Positions 45,371 to 58,700 of a DNA stretch of 64,000 bases are shown here, piece by piece. Position 1 is the first letter of the stretch, and each line of letters opens with the position of its first letter. The stretch comes from Neopestalotiopsis rosae (taxonomy: Eukaryota > Ascomycota > Sordariomycetes > Amphisphaeriales > Sporocadaceae): contig JALGAS010000002.1 of assembly GCA_023078685.1 (NCBI GenBank), forward strand, positions 3,348,001-3,412,000, read 5' to 3'. The translations under genes were made by a program, and so were the position numbers. Under the pieces are notes generated by a model, which was given only the letters and a program-made list of their open reading frames with translations, made no database searches and was not told the origin of the DNA.

Positions 45371-46385
45371 CTATAGCGGAAAAAGGCCGCGCAAGAAGCC
45401 CAATTCCAGCGTTGTTTTTTTGGCGTCGGGTTTGGAAAGGTGATAAAAGGGGAAAAAGACGAATCTTTCGGGCGACCCGGCTCTGACGAAGCGCGTAGTC
45501 CGTCTCACAATCCGTCCAAAGGGGCCATAGTACCAGCAGTGTCCAACTGCATGGTGTACATACTCGGTCGCCTTTATGGCGTGTGGGTTGCTAACCCGCG
45601 TGACTTTGACCTTTCCAACCCATTCAGAGCCAAGATTGGCCAAGCTACTGGCGACGCCAGCGGCAGCATTGCCGTTCTTCTTGCTGTCGGTTAGATATCC
45701 CGTGTTGACGCTGGAGCCGGGGCGCTGGATCGACAGGCCATCCGACAACTTGACGATGTCATAGATCACCCTTGGGAACGCGCCCGTACCAGCAATGACC
45801 AACTGCGTGGTGAACGTATTCGGTAGCCTTGATGGAGTGTGGGTTGCTGACCCGCAGCAAACTCAGCTCCACAAGCAGCAGCAGCAGCTGGATAAAGTCA
45901 AGCAACAGACCGTAAGCATGAGGTTCACAATCAACACAAAACAACCCCATTGCCGTAGATCCTTCACACCCTACCGTCGCGCAGGCCCTTGTGCAGAGCT
46001 GGCAAAACGGCCAGTCCCGACCCGCGGGGATCATGGACGCGCAGCCCCGGGTCGCGCAGGGCTGAACGTGGCGACACGCCAGGCAGAGGTCGGCGGGCTC
46101 GTCGCTGGGCATCACGTTGGCGCAGCCGCCGCGGGAGTCGTCGGCGTTGGAGCACACCTTGAGGCCGCGGCACGCGAGACAAATGTCAACGTCGACGCCG
46201 TCCCGCAGCAGCGAGACCCCGTTGGTCGGATCTACTGGGACTAGGATTGCGCCTCTTAGTCCCTGGTCTGGGCACGTCAATGAGTGCCGATTCCAACCTC
46301 GATCCAGCCGTCGAGCCTCGTCGACCCCTGGTGGCAATCTCTCTGATACGGCCGGTTCGAGTCGAGTCCATGGCGATGTTGGCAT
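45371..46385 (-). CDS. Uncharacterised Cys-rich protein with duplicated 23-residue motif (model uncertain)
   Basis: Two minus-strand frames overlap: 46385-45759 (208 codons) and 45802-45371. The first encodes a Cys-rich block of repeated short pairs (CLACRGLKVC, GGCANVM, CLACRHVQPC, RGCASMI, CQLCTRAC, VGCEG, CVDCE), which looks like a string of small zinc-binding knuckles. Both frames end in or contain a near-identical 23-residue motif (core KATEYVHHAVGHCWY). Of ten base differences between the two copies, nine are silent, which argues that both were under protein-level selection. The copies are 256 bases apart, one base out of frame, so an intron or frameshift must lie between them. I do not recognise the family. 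It may be a real spliced gene or a recently broken one. No ATG context or splice pair is decisive. Confidence 0.45.
45530..45599. repeat. 70-base direct repeat, copy A
   Basis: Matches copy B (45786-45855) at 60 of 70 positions, counted by hand. Lies in the minus-strand frame 45802-45371 and encodes one copy of the 23-residue motif. Confidence 0.8.
45786..45855. repeat. 70-base direct repeat, copy B
   Basis: Second copy, same orientation, 256 bases from copy A. Lies in the minus-strand frame 46385-45759. Nine of ten differences from copy A are synonymous; the other changes Ala to Ser. Confidence 0.8.
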
Positions 46386-47832
46386 CTAACGCATACTCCA
46401 AGGGTTCCACGAGGAGCGGTCGTTAAAGTTGACTTTTACAGATATCCTTGTTCTGAATCGATAAAAAAGAAAGGTTAGCTTGTCCAATCGATCTTTCCAT
46501 TCTGCGGCATCCATCGCAGTGATGGGGTTGGTACTTGCCTACAAGGGGTGCGCAGTCCAAATTTTGATATACTCTGCGTGCTCGACCTGGAGCTTTTCTA
46601 GCTCTTTCTTGTTTTCCTTGAACTCTTTCTCCAGATGGGCATGCGTGTATTGCGCGTCGAGCTGTAAGATACGATTTGTTGACAAGGTCCCTCGGGCTTG
46701 CTCAAAGCTGAAAAGAGAGCCGACTGCTTGCCATGTATGCATAACTTCCAACATTTCTGCTGGGTTGGTATCGCCTTGCTCATAAAGTTCAGCCTACTTT
46801 TTGTGCCGCCGCCCGTGCTAATTAAGACAGTCGTATACGCCGTGAAGAATGGCTACATTCGTCGTGGCGTTTGCAAGCCATTGCAGCCGGGCTCTCTTAA
46901 TATGCCAATCATCGGGACGATCCCAAACACGCATGGCCTCTGCGGCAAGCGCAAGGACCATTACGGACATGGAGTGTTTTGCCCGATTTAAGCAACTTTC
47001 GATAACCACAGCATTGACAGAAATGTGGTACCCGAGCTGGCCGGTCGCTAAAACGACATAATGATATACTGCTTCTATCGAGGTTGTGTCGGGCGACGGA
47101 TCATATATTTTGGCGATTTCGTAGCAATGTGCTGACGCAGCGGCCGGCCAGTATATGCAGAGTAGATTGGCAATTTTTCGTCATCATTGCTCGATTGCGT
47201 GAAAAACGAAAGCAAATAAGAAGCGAGCTGTTCTTTATACTTATTCTCGTCGGTGATAATGGCAACCCGCATAACCTCTGCGACAAGTGAAAGGGCCATA
47301 ACAGACGTCGACTGTTTGGCTTACTTAGATTCCACCAGCACCATGACGGTTGGAAAGTGCCATTGTCTCTCCCGGAAGCTTTCTCCTGGTTGTTTTGACA
47401 AGCACGACATTCGTCTGGAATACTGGAGCTGTGCTTGCAACGTTCGAGATGTCTTCTCTGGTCAGTAGCTGATCAAGGCAGTTCAAAGTGAAGCCGATAA
47501 CCCACACTTCGCTCTTATCCTGCCGAATGCATAATTGCAAGACCATTTATGTAGCTCGTCTCGGGGCCCTGACTTGGCGTCGTCCAAATCATTGTGGTGT
47601 CGAGCTTAGATAAATTCATATTCAACGTGGCCGTCTTGCGGTATAATACAGTCGAAGGCGGAAAAGAAGAAAAATGCAGGCCGACTGATTGATGACCCAA
47701 GAAATTCTGTCCGAACGCGGATTGTCGGCCAGATCGTGAAATTCGCATCGTCTCTCCATTGATTGATCGGGAGCGGCAAAGGCACGATGCAGAGAATGTG
47801 ATGGTGGTTTTGCTGGCCATGACTTTTGACAA
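46386..47832 (-). pseudogene. Minus-strand coding-like fragments, possible decayed gene
   Basis: Several minus-strand frames read like protein but do not join cleanly. They are 47832-47515 (LNMNLSKLDTTMIWTTP), 47546-47325 (EVWVIGFTLNCLDQLLTRED), 47299-47075, 47009-46818, and a coiled-coil-like piece at 46754-46539 (HLEKEFKENKKELEKLQVEH). A possible last exon ends in FNDRSSWNPWSMR at a TAG at 46386-46388. Two of the pieces share a related motif (LALAAEAMRV near 46950, LSLVAEVMRV near 47290), and the second copy carries an in-frame TAA eight codons before it. I find no complete splice chain. I read the region as remnants of one multi-exon gene of unknown family. Confidence 0.3.
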
Positions 47833-50800
47833 CTTTGAACCGCTCTTGTTGCGTCCAATGGTTCATCGGTGAATCTCGATCTCAAGGTCATGCAACATGT
47901 CTGGCCGCCAATTTGTAAAGACACCTAAATGAATGGCCGTTGGTACAATAAACAAGAAGAAGAAGAGAACATGATAGAGAATATTATTGATACAAGTCCA
48001 GAAACGAAGGGAGTGAAGGGGAACATGTGGAATTGATGAAGGAAGAAGTCAAAAGTCAGCGAGGCGGAGCCGTACTTATAGTAGAGATGCGGACATTTCA
48101 GTCTGATGAGAGACTTTCTGCTAAGAGACTCCAAGAATAGCCATAGGTAATACATGTCCTTGGAGCACATCAGTGTTGGAGCATGCCGTCTACAATCTCC
48201 TGAATTTCTCCATCTAGCGGTGAACGAAAAATCTGTGATTATTCAGAGTTTACTCACAAAAGGTATCATATTTTGATTCCGGTACAGACATCCCTGCATA
48301 GTCCTGAATAGCTTCCTATTAATTGAATTTCATGCCTCATGCCTTCTCCTGTACCTAGTGTCGATGGTTCCAGCAGCAAATGGCTTGGAAATTTGCAAAT
48401 CACTGCGATACAATCTTTGTCTCCAGTACAGGTGTGTTTCAAGTTATTGCAAATTGTCTGAAAATCTGTCAAATATGATGACTCGACACGTACTGAGCGA
48501 GATCAGTTGATGATATGGGAGCCGATAAATTTTACAGCGATTTTGAAGGTAAATATGACCTGTTGTTCCATATGCCATCACATTCTGCAAGCTGCCGTAT
48601 GTTGAGATGTTGGCGAAGGAATGGCAACTTCAAAGCCCACCAACGCGCCAAGAATGAAATATGACGAGTAGGAAAACATCCGACAACCAATTGGAAAGTA
48701 GATGTTTATCCGTATGATACCAGTGAACGTCAAATATCAATGCCCTAGGAGTCTTTACCCTTGTGGATAATTTCTGGTGAAACAGTCTACCCGTCTAGGC
48801 ATCATCTGTACCTTTTTGGAAACGCTAGAAGGTATTCTCTGTCCAATCTCGCCAGTCAACTACATTTCCAGTTGTCACAAACCAGAAACCCTCACCGCTT
48901 TTTTTTTTCAGACTCCAAAACATTAGCACAAAGAATTGCCACCATAGAATCTACTCGGCAGGTTGTGTGCATGCCGATCTTGAGGCAATCAACTTCTCTC
49001 GGGCTTCATCAAAATGTCCCTGATCCTCCATGCTGTTTGCCGACAACATTAGAACAAGTGTATCGCCATCGAAAAGAGCTGATGTCAGAATATCCGAGAT
49101 GTCTGTCGGCAAGTTGACTTCCTTGCCTCGCGTCGACACGACGTGTGATGTGTGAGTTTTCTACTTGACTATTACTTCTGTGGCTAGATCCCAACAGTTT
49201 TGTCTTCTGTCCCCTTCGAGTGCAATCATAATTTGATTTACACGTGTAATACAGAAGACTGATGTCCTAACATGCTCAAAATACCCCTCATGCGAGAAGG
49301 ACATGGCCAACGACTTGTGTGTTCTTTCTCTATGCGTACCACAGACGAAGCCAACTATTCTGACTGCATCGCCCACTGGCGAGTGATGATATAAGCAATC
49401 CAATTTCATTTGCGGTCATCACTTTGGAATTTGAAAGACGGAAGGCCTCGCTACTACTGCATACGTCATCAATGAAGTCGCCTGGCAACCATGAACTTGA
49501 AATCTGTGATTCGTGTACCTGAGTCCACCAGACTTCCTGCTTCTCACGATCAGGAACTCCGGGACATGTGGTCAATTTGTTGTATTGTCAGAACTATTTC
49601 TTGGAGCGCATTCTGGTCTCTGAAACTCAAACACTAGAGCAAGTCGCAAACAGTGATTGAACGAAGCATTGTTATGTACCCTCAGTTGCATTCAGGTCTC
49701 TTGTTGGCACACATCTTGCAAAAGCTCGCTTACTGAAATCAGACCATCGAATGATATCAGTGTATTGGAAGAAAAGTCCGTGGCTTATTTACATTGAATC
49801 GATACTATCATGGGCAGTTTTTCTAATACTGTGCTCGTCGTTGAGTGTATGGATTGTTTGAACGCAATACTAAGAGTCCATTTCACTCATTGATTTGTGA
49901 TCGCCTTGCCTGTGCGGGAAGTCGAGTCCTTCTTAGTCTGCACAAGACTGTAGCTCGCTGCAGTGTTTGGTACCTTGCCTGGGTTCTCCTCCTTACGAAG
50001 AACAAGGTAGAATTTTCCTGTTTCAGAGCTCGAGGTTTATCATTTAGTAGCATAGCAGGTACAGCCGCGTTGGTCCCCGCGGTTGACTAGGAATGTATCA
50101 ATATTCACAGCTTCAGCGGCCCGCTCCTGATGTAAGGTCCGATGCAGTCGGGCGTCACTGTGAACAGGAAACATAGATTAGAGTGCCCGACAGCATAGCC
50201 AGATCCAGAATGCTCAAAACAGTGACCGAGCGCCTATGCATGTTTCTAGAGCTGGGACTGGCAGTCGTCCCCAGAGGAGTATACCCAGGCTCGAGCTTAG
50301 GCACGAAAGCATGTCTTGGCTATAGGAATTTTTTGGAAGGCGCATTTCAGTTCAAGGTTCAAGGTCAGCACCTCGTGCATCGAGGGTAGACGCCTCTGCT
50401 GATTCTTTCCGCCAAACAATGAATAAGCTTGTTGTGCAAACAAAGATCGTGCGCGTCGTTGGCTTTCCCGAACGCGTGGACGGGAGCTTCTTTTACTTTC
50501 TGGCGAGCCGAGATTACTCTATTTAAAGGTTGGGAACTGCAAGGAGAAATAGAGTTCAGCCCCGAGCAGAAATCACGCGAGATAAATGCCCAATTCTCCA
50601 GCATCCGGCTGTTCAATGGTTAAGCTCTCAGTGGTCTCACCACCACAGCGGCTCATCGGCGTTCGGTGCTTGAGCTGCTCACGATGTGTATTCCTGCCAA
50701 GATAAACAGGGAGAAAAGGGTGAATAGAATGGTTACAATCAGCTACTCGATATAGCGTTAGAAGGCTTGCTGATAAGTCTTTCCGAACCACGAATACTTG

Positions 50801-53800
50801 AAGTTTTTTTTCTTTGACGTGACAGGAGATAGCCATTCAAAGCAAGGTGCTGAAGATCGTACTACTCGTGTCACTCAATGGGGACTATTCCACTATCATT
50901 GGATGACCGGAAAAAGTACACGAAATACGTACTGCGTCAATGAACAATTGGGGCAACTTGTCGTTCCTGCTTTCAGCATTGGTCAATGTAAAGACGCATG
51001 GATACTTGGTCTCATGCTGCACGATAAGCATATCTGTATACTATGTACTTCTTGTGAGGACTTCAGAGACCTGCATAGGTAAGTTGGTAAGCTGCAAGTA
51101 GGTCTAAAGTCTGTAATAAGCAACCACTGCACCGATTGTTGATTGTAAGCCAGCGCGGCAGTAGTTGTCTGTGTTGATGACTTTCATGATGCGATGATGG
51201 CTTTGTTGTTTGCAGGGAATGCCCAGCTACTTTACAACTCTCGGATTATATGTATGATTCACCTCGAGAGTTTCTATGCATGGTTGCAGCATGGAGAACA
51301 CTATGTAGGGCGACCTATGATCATAGGGCTTTAGTTCGGCTCCGAACACTGACGTACTGCCCTAAGCTGTTAGCTGATTATTATGTCAATGATGCGATAC
51401 ATAGGTATGCTACTCGACTTGAGTAGACAACGGATGGGATCTGAGTCATCCTAGTTTGGGGCCCTTCGAGACGTTGGACTACACAAATAGCGTCTCCAGT
51501 ATCGTCCCTCCCTATAAGCTGCCGCAGACTTGCCTGAAAGCAAGGGAATGGGGTCGATTAGCAAACCATTGATGCAGCACGACTCGCAAATGGTGGTCAC
51601 GGTCGCCAGATTAAGCGTTCGGGTGCTGCAAGTTGCCCAAAAAGGACGGAAGCTCTACACTTGCACAGAGAAATGCGGAGAAAGTCTCTTTAATTTTTTC
51701 GCCCTTCTCTTGCCTCCCCCTTAAACAAACATTTTGTGTGTGAGACGGCAGGAGTATACCCACCGGGAAAGGTGTCATGACTCTTCGAGTGTCCTCAAAA
51801 TCCCCTCAGTATCTCAGTATCGGTCTCTATTGGAGGTAGTGAGGAGAAAGCTCAAAAAAAGTTCGAAAAGTCCGAACTAATCGGGAATCTTCCCCTCCAT
51901 ATCAGCCCATTCCATCCCACGCCTGGTGGCCCCGTCCGAGATCTGCCGGTGGATTCCTTCCCACGTGCAGCTCCTGTCCCAATGAATACATGCATTGGAC
52001 ATTCCCCAGCTTGGCAAAGCCTAGAATTGGCTGCATCCTGTCTCTAGATTCTACCTGATTGAGAACGATCACCGAAGAAGGTTTCTGGACTTTTTCTCTA
52101 GTGCGATGCATCACCTGTCGGAGGGTACCGAGTCGTGGTGATCTGCGTAAGGGTATAACGGAAAATACTTTTCAGATGAAGCAGGATTCTTGTGATGCTT
52201 TGGGCCAAATGGGATAGCAATAACGGAACTGTCAACGTGATCAGCAGTCGGCCGTGTGTCGGCCAATGTAGTAAGGTTACTTTGTTCATGTCAGCAAATC
52301 ACGGCCGTGCTTTGGGAAAAATACACTTCTTTTATGCTTGCTTGCGCTTGAGCGTTCTGAAAGATTGTGGTACATACACAGGCGAAAACCGCCCAGTCAA
52401 AGCAGTGGGGATCCAAGGACCACAGAGGAACGTTTTTACTACCTACCTACCTTTACTCACAAGACCGACGGCTGCAGCATTATGCATATGTATACGCTTT
52501 TGCAGGATGATTCTGTGCGACTGATTGGATCCTGGAGGAGTGCTCGGTGGGCGGCCGGATTGCTCAAGTGACATAGATCCACGCTGTGCATGGTCCTAAT
52601 CCCAGTTAATTATACAGACTACACAAACCAAGGCAACAAATGAGAACGTCGGAAGCATAGAGTAGTGTAGTTGATGCAGACTCCGGCATTCGTTCATTCA
52701 TTCACTCACTCCTTCACCAGTCATATCAGTCATGGGCAATGACCAGCAGCTTGGACGTCAGACGTACGATGATGATGCTCCGCGAGCTTGCGCCGTCGTT
52801 GTTTGCTATGTCGCATTTGCAATCTGGGGCTCGTCCCTTTGTGCGGGTATGATGATCATCCCTTGGGGACTCGGTGTAAGAGGATGTTGTAGCGAGAACG
52901 TCAAAGCGAGAGGGTCTTGGGGATTTGCCGGGTCCTACCTCAGAACTGATGCAATTTATTGCTTGCCCTCTTAAATTGCTTGCACCATTGTAATAATTGT
53001 AGCTCTTTGCGTCCGGCACAAAATTGAACTGGATAAAAGCTTCTCACGGACGGGTATGAAATATACTATTGTGATCTGTGGGCAACCAAGGAAATCCCAA
53101 CTCACTTTCCACCTGATTCGGCGATGTCAATCGAGGTCGCATCGAAATGGGGACGTGCAAGAGAACAGAACTACAGAGAGGAAAGGAAATGGCGATGGAA
53201 ACAACAGCGACATTCATCAATTGCACATCACGATCAAGCAGAGAGGAATGCTTAGATCAATGATATGTAAGCGACAAGCGTTCTCAAGTGCATACGTGTG
53301 TGTCTGCTATGTGTGTGCCATTGCAAACTCCTTCCTTCTTGAGTGTTGCAATGAAGGTTCTAAACGTTGCATGCATGTGCACATTGAGTGGAATCGCCTA
53401 CACCGCATTTATGCCCACCAGTTGCCAGTGAAAGTGTGTGTCGCGTTGTGCATACCTACGCTCGTACATGCTGCAGAAGTCAAAGCTGCTTCCTTTCCTC
53501 CCCTCCCACGGGCAAAGCACTGAATGTTTCCGTCGAATTGGTAGCGAGCGAGGATCGCGCCACCAATGGGCAGGAATTGAGACCCAGCACGCGGGAGGTT
53601 GCAGCAAGGTCGCACGAGTCAGATAAGGGATCGGTCTCATTGACTTCGCTTTGCGCTTTGGGTACGAGGCACGAAGTCCAGTCTAGCAATCTAGCTCCCC
53701 AAATATCTGGGCAACTACCTATGAATTGACAGCTCGTCATAGCTGTCGAGAGGACCCAATCAATCTCAATGACTGAGTGCATCACTTCAGATGAAAGAGA

Positions 53801-55708
53801 GATAAAAAAGACCCCATCGATGGTGGCCAGCCAACTGAGGGCCCAAGTTCCAAAACGTCCAATGTCCATACCCCAGCGTTGGTCCCAGTGTCCTTGCCGG
53901 CCGTCGCTTGGATGAACCCTCCACTCCCCAATTCCATGGAGGAGATCCATGATGCTTAATGCAGCACAACAATACCCCGTGCGCCCGGATATGACGATTC
54001 GTGGTGGATGGGATGGGACCCCTGGTCGTTGGCGGGGGTGTCCGCGACCACTGTGCAGCAAAAGACAGGACAGCAGTACGGTACGTGCAGAGATTGACAG
54101 ACACATGCAAGATTTCGTTATTACTTCTGCGCTCCATTCAAGGCATTAGTGATTTATAGGTATTCAATACGGTCGAGAAGCTCTCGAATCTGCAAAAGCC
54201 GGTGAACAGTAGAGTAGCTTGGATGAGATTACCCATGTAGATTAGATCAGATCGGTATGATAAACTCAGACACCTTGATGCTGTCTCTCCCGATTAGCAG
54301 CAATGGTACGCTGTAGACTTTGGTACACCACGTACCAAAAAATCTAGTAACCTTACCCTTCCTTGTCTCACCCACCAACCTTGCGGCATCATCGCCCGCC
54401 TCTGCCGTCCCTGGCCCAGTTGGTGGTTATGGCTGTGCCCTAATGTATGTCTACTATGTACATTATTCGGCCATGCAGTAGAGGACGAGCCGCTTACAAC
54501 GCCCTGGCATTGGCGGCATGGCTGATCTTTTCTCATGCTGCCCAAAAGAGGTTGGTGTCGGTATGTCTAGTGACTCCTTTTGTACATACAGCGGCCAAGA
54601 GGCAGAGACAGCCTGCAAAGTGCAAGCAACATTGATCTGCATGGTGAAAGGCAGTGACCCAAGAGAGATCTAGCCGGGCTACATTACTTTAATTTAGCAG
54701 CAAATTTACATACACATTACGCAGGTTTGGCAGTACGTAGGTACATAGTACAGTAGTCGGACTTCAACAACAAGCAGCAAATGCAGGCCAGATGCAGCCT
54801 CAAGCTTTGAAGCCTGCCAGTTTATCAAAGCAATCAAGCATGTCAAGGTCCAGGCCGGTAGCTGCCAGTCCAGTTTGTTGCCTCCCCCTTCCCAAGGCCC
54901 CACCCCGGCGTGCAAGCCACTGCCAAACTGGTCCTGGGGCTCGCCGTTAGCGTCGACTCGGCGGTCGTCCCGTCCCTGTTGCCCCCCAATTGTTATTATT
55001 TTTTCACCTTGTCATAGTTGCCCATCGCATCGACCCCGTTAGTCAAGCGTCAGGCCTGCAAGCTCGTCCGCCCCCATTAGCAATCCCAGATGCGACCTGC
55101 GACCAGCGACCTGCGACCCGGTCCATGCCTGTACCTATTAACTAACGGACCTGCTGTGAACCGATCATCCCAGTCGCACCTCTGCCAACTCTACCCACTC
55201 CGACGAGGACTTTGGACCTTCACTCTCTTGTCGCCTCCATTTTACCGTGTCGAGACCACGATTGCCACGCGACAGGCGATATCTCCAAGGGTCTTGTTCC
55301 ATGTTTTGAGGCCCTGCGCTGCCACGCCATCGTCGAGTTTTGTCTGTCTGTCTGTGTGCGCACAGCCTGTTACAAGCGCACCCGCCCGACCAAGCCAAGC
55401 CTGCGGAACAAGCAGGCCCCTTTCTGCGATCTACGACAACAACGAATACCGATCCGCTAAGGGAAGAAACAAGCGTGCAAGGAAGTCCCTCCATATGGCA
55501 TTCACGGCCTGAGAAGCGTGCAAGCACATCTCTTTCGACGGCAGACAGCAAAGTCATTGCCGCCCCACGTCAGTTCTGATTTGGCGCAAAGGAGTCCAGC
55601 TTGAAAATCTTCTTTCCTCCTCTTCACGACGCGCTTTCCTGTCAATGCATTACTGCGATTGCCAAGTTCGAAGCAGTCTGCGTTCTGCTGCTGCGCCGTA
55701 ACGAAACC
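47833..55708. other. Gene-poor region and LTE1-like upstream region
   Basis: About 7.9 kb without a supported gene. Minus-strand frames at 49575-48951 (WDLATEV, LTSALFDGDTLVLMLSANSMEDQGHF) look weakly coding but cannot be spliced together. From 50 to 55 kb only short frames and simple-sequence bits are seen (acctacctacct near 52440, ttcattcattcactcactcc near 52690, a cgacctgcgacc run near 55090). The last 650 bases are pyrimidine-rich with a ctgtctgtctgtctg run near 55340, fitting a long 5' leader for the Ras-GEF. No transposon protein, terminal repeat or RNA gene is recognised. Confidence 0.4.
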
Positions 55709-58700
55709 ATGGAGGTCAATCCTCTCGCTTCCAACCCGCCGGCGCCGGCGCGGTTCAATTCAGCCGGCGCACGTCTGCCACCGCGGCGAGATCTGTCGAC
55801 CAAGAGTCGAACTCAGAGGATGCAAAAGGCAGGTGCTTCACGAGACTCAACGACCAAAGGGTCACTACACGGCCCTCTTGGAAGCATGTCAGACAAGAAC
55901 GCAAAAATGAAGGCAGGCATGTCACCAAAAATTGGTACAAAACCTCTTGTCCCCGCCGCGGAGAGAAGAACTCTTGGAGAAGAAGACAAGTTGGGAAGAC
56001 TCAGGAAGGGTTCCGATGCCGACAAATGGGATCTCACGCCCGACGGAGGCTCTGCAAGTCGCGAAGGAAGGCAATTCACAGTCGCCAATGTGGGCCACAA
56101 TGGCAAGATATATCTGAGGTAGGTTGTGCAACAGTTGCACTCGAGTCCGCACACATCTTCGGCGGCTCGGGGACCCAACCCAAATCTTTCCTTTTCCACA
56201 TATTCCTCTTCTTTCGTAATTTGCAAAAGTGCTTACAATGTTACAGGCCAACGATTCGACCCGCTAACCAGCGGTATCCTCAACCTAATTTTGTATTTCC
56301 CCTAACGCCACCAAGTACGGCAGGCTTTGATGCTCTGGCTAGTCCTAAGCGGGAGAAGGAGAAAGAGAAGGAGGAAGCCAGTGAAATTCTTTCCGGTCAA
56401 TGGGCAACAACACCACTCAATACGCCCTCGTCGCCATTCACGATCAAGAAGAAAAAGTCGTTCCTGACTCTTGGGAAGCCTGCGGGGCGACCCAAACATC
56501 GCCGCGCCATGTCTGACTCGACTGTGCAAGACATCAGTATCGCCCACGAATCCGAGGCTGGGGGCTTCAAAGTTGTGATCACGAAGCCGAAAGATGAAGT
56601 CAAAGCGAAAACCACCGAGGATATCGGCCTCAGCGGTGCGCCATTGCTCGATATCAACATTCCGTCGTGGAAAATTGGCAACCCTCGCTTCACCTTGCGC
56701 GGAACCGCCCTCATCCGTGGCTCGTCGTATGCGCCCACAGAGGATCCCCGATCGAGCAATGTCTCGTTCTTTCAGAAATCTCAGAGAGGTGCTGGCGACA
56801 TCAATTCCTTACATCCAGAGGCCATGAGTTCGAGGAAGCCCAGTCCGATCTCTTTGAGCCATGTGCCGTTTCTATCACCGCATATTTACAGTCCTACATC
56901 ACCTAGGTTCCTCGGACCAGCTCCTACTCTCTACGCCTCTACGTTCACGATCATTCAACCGAGCATGTTCGACTCCTTGACCTTGAAGCCCGATTGTGAC
57001 GACAAGTTGATTGTGCGCTACGCATCTGGTAACGGCGCAGTGACAGCAGCAACGCCTCCTCGTCTGGTTGCAGAAATAACTTCTCCAAGTTTCTTGGACT
57101 ACGAGCTGATATCAGATTTCTTCCTCACCTTTCGCGCATTCCTCGGAACGGCCGATTTGGTCCAGATGTTGATCGCCAGACTCAAATGGGCAATCGCGCG
57201 GTCAGATGAAGTTGGAATGATTGTCAGAGTGAGGACTTTTGTCGCTATCCGGCATTGGATTCTAAACTATTTCGTCGACGATTTCATGGTCGACTACCAG
57301 CTTCGAGTCCTGTTTTGCAATCAGTTGAACGACTTTGTCGATGAGCTGTCCCAGAATTCACTTGCGCAAAAGGCTCAGATTAAGGTTCTGGCAGAGCTCA
57401 AGAAATGTTGGAGACGCATTTGTGCTCAGTACTGGGACGGCCCCGATTTTGATTCCTCCCTTGGACCCGAAGTTCCGATTGCCCCTGGAGGCATTGCTGG
57501 TCATCGCGATCCGACGCTCGATCCAAGCGTATGGGAAAACGACGACAGTGTAGTGCCTCGACTCCACGACTTTGACTTCAACCACGAAGAGCCCCGTGTA
57601 GATTCAAGCTTTGCCCAAGTTATCGACAGGGCCGGCCATATTGATTCCATTATCCACGGAGACGGAAGACCTGCCTCAGCTCGCTCGGCTCGACCACGAA
57701 ACGAGGCTATGGAATCTTTTAGGCGTCACGCAGCATCACCGACCAGCATTGGCAGTATGGATGTGATTTCGTGCTCCTTTCCAACTAAGGGTTTGCGAAC
57801 ACCAGCCGACCCTGCAAAGCGACCGCTTGGGGCTCATCCAGTAGATCCCAGTTCCATCTATAACAATCCGGATCCCATTGCCTCGACCCCTCGCGCACTT
57901 TCTGGAAAGCGCGTAAGGGCTCAGCAGCCGAATCACAAGCGCAACAATAGTCTCACTGACTCCATGCGAGACTATGCCACGACCAACAACAAGGTTCTTT
58001 CAAAGAATGCCGAGATTCTGCTGACGCTCCCATATGCTGGAAGTCTGGTTCGAGGCAACCTGCTTCCTCCGGGTCAGGCTTTCGTTGATGTCATGCCAAC
58101 AGCCGGATCACTGACTAGCAGAAATACCGCCTACTTTGAACCGCAACCTCAATTAGAGGGCATCCATGGCAACAAAGGTGCATCCGCAATGTCTGGCCCG
58201 GGAATGAAAAAACTGCTTGGAAGTGTGCGGAGAGCACTAAGTCACCGCGGTCAAGGCCCCAATGGCGTTGGCCCAATTGGCCCACGAGGAGTAACCACCA
58301 ACCGTATTCCGGGAACGGCTATTGTACCCCAGGCACGCCCAGTACGTCCGAATGGATTCCGGCCAGCTGTAAGAATCGATATACTCGGAGCCGAAATTGC
58401 TGAGGACTTCAAGAAAGCTGTGCGCGAAGACGCTACTGCAAATGCGAGTGATAAGAGTGCCAGTGTCAGTGTGCCAAAGGTCACCGGTGCAGACATTGAG
58501 TACTCAGCTGCGCACCTGGACTCATCATTTGACCTCCAAGCGGTATTGGACCACCGACCTCTGAGTGACACAGCCATCACCCAAGGGAGCAAGTCCATTG
58601 TCATTGTGGACGGTACCGCGCCGCCCGACGTGCCTGCCATGACTGGTGCTATACCGCTGATGCCGGCGCTCAATGCATCTGTAGAAGCATTCGCTGACAG

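Noticed and set aside
45371..45855. RIP (repeat-induced point mutation) as the cause of differences between the two 70-base copies
   Set aside because: RIP gives C-to-T/G-to-A changes biased to CpA and ignores codons. Here half the changes are transversions and nine of ten are silent.
43425..47832. Transposon (helicase-type) as explanation for the broken region
   Set aside because: No transposase, Rep domain, terminal repeats or target-site duplication seen; the SNF2 block is the chromatin-remodeller type, not a Helitron helicase.
52430..52720. Microsatellite-like acctacctacct and ttcattcattcactcactcc
   Set aside because: Too short to be more than ordinary simple sequence.
6882..55708. Classical secondary-metabolite cluster
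   Set aside because: P450s, epoxide hydrolases, transporters and a Zn2Cys6 gene are present, but no PKS, NRPS, terpene synthase or prenyltransferase is found.
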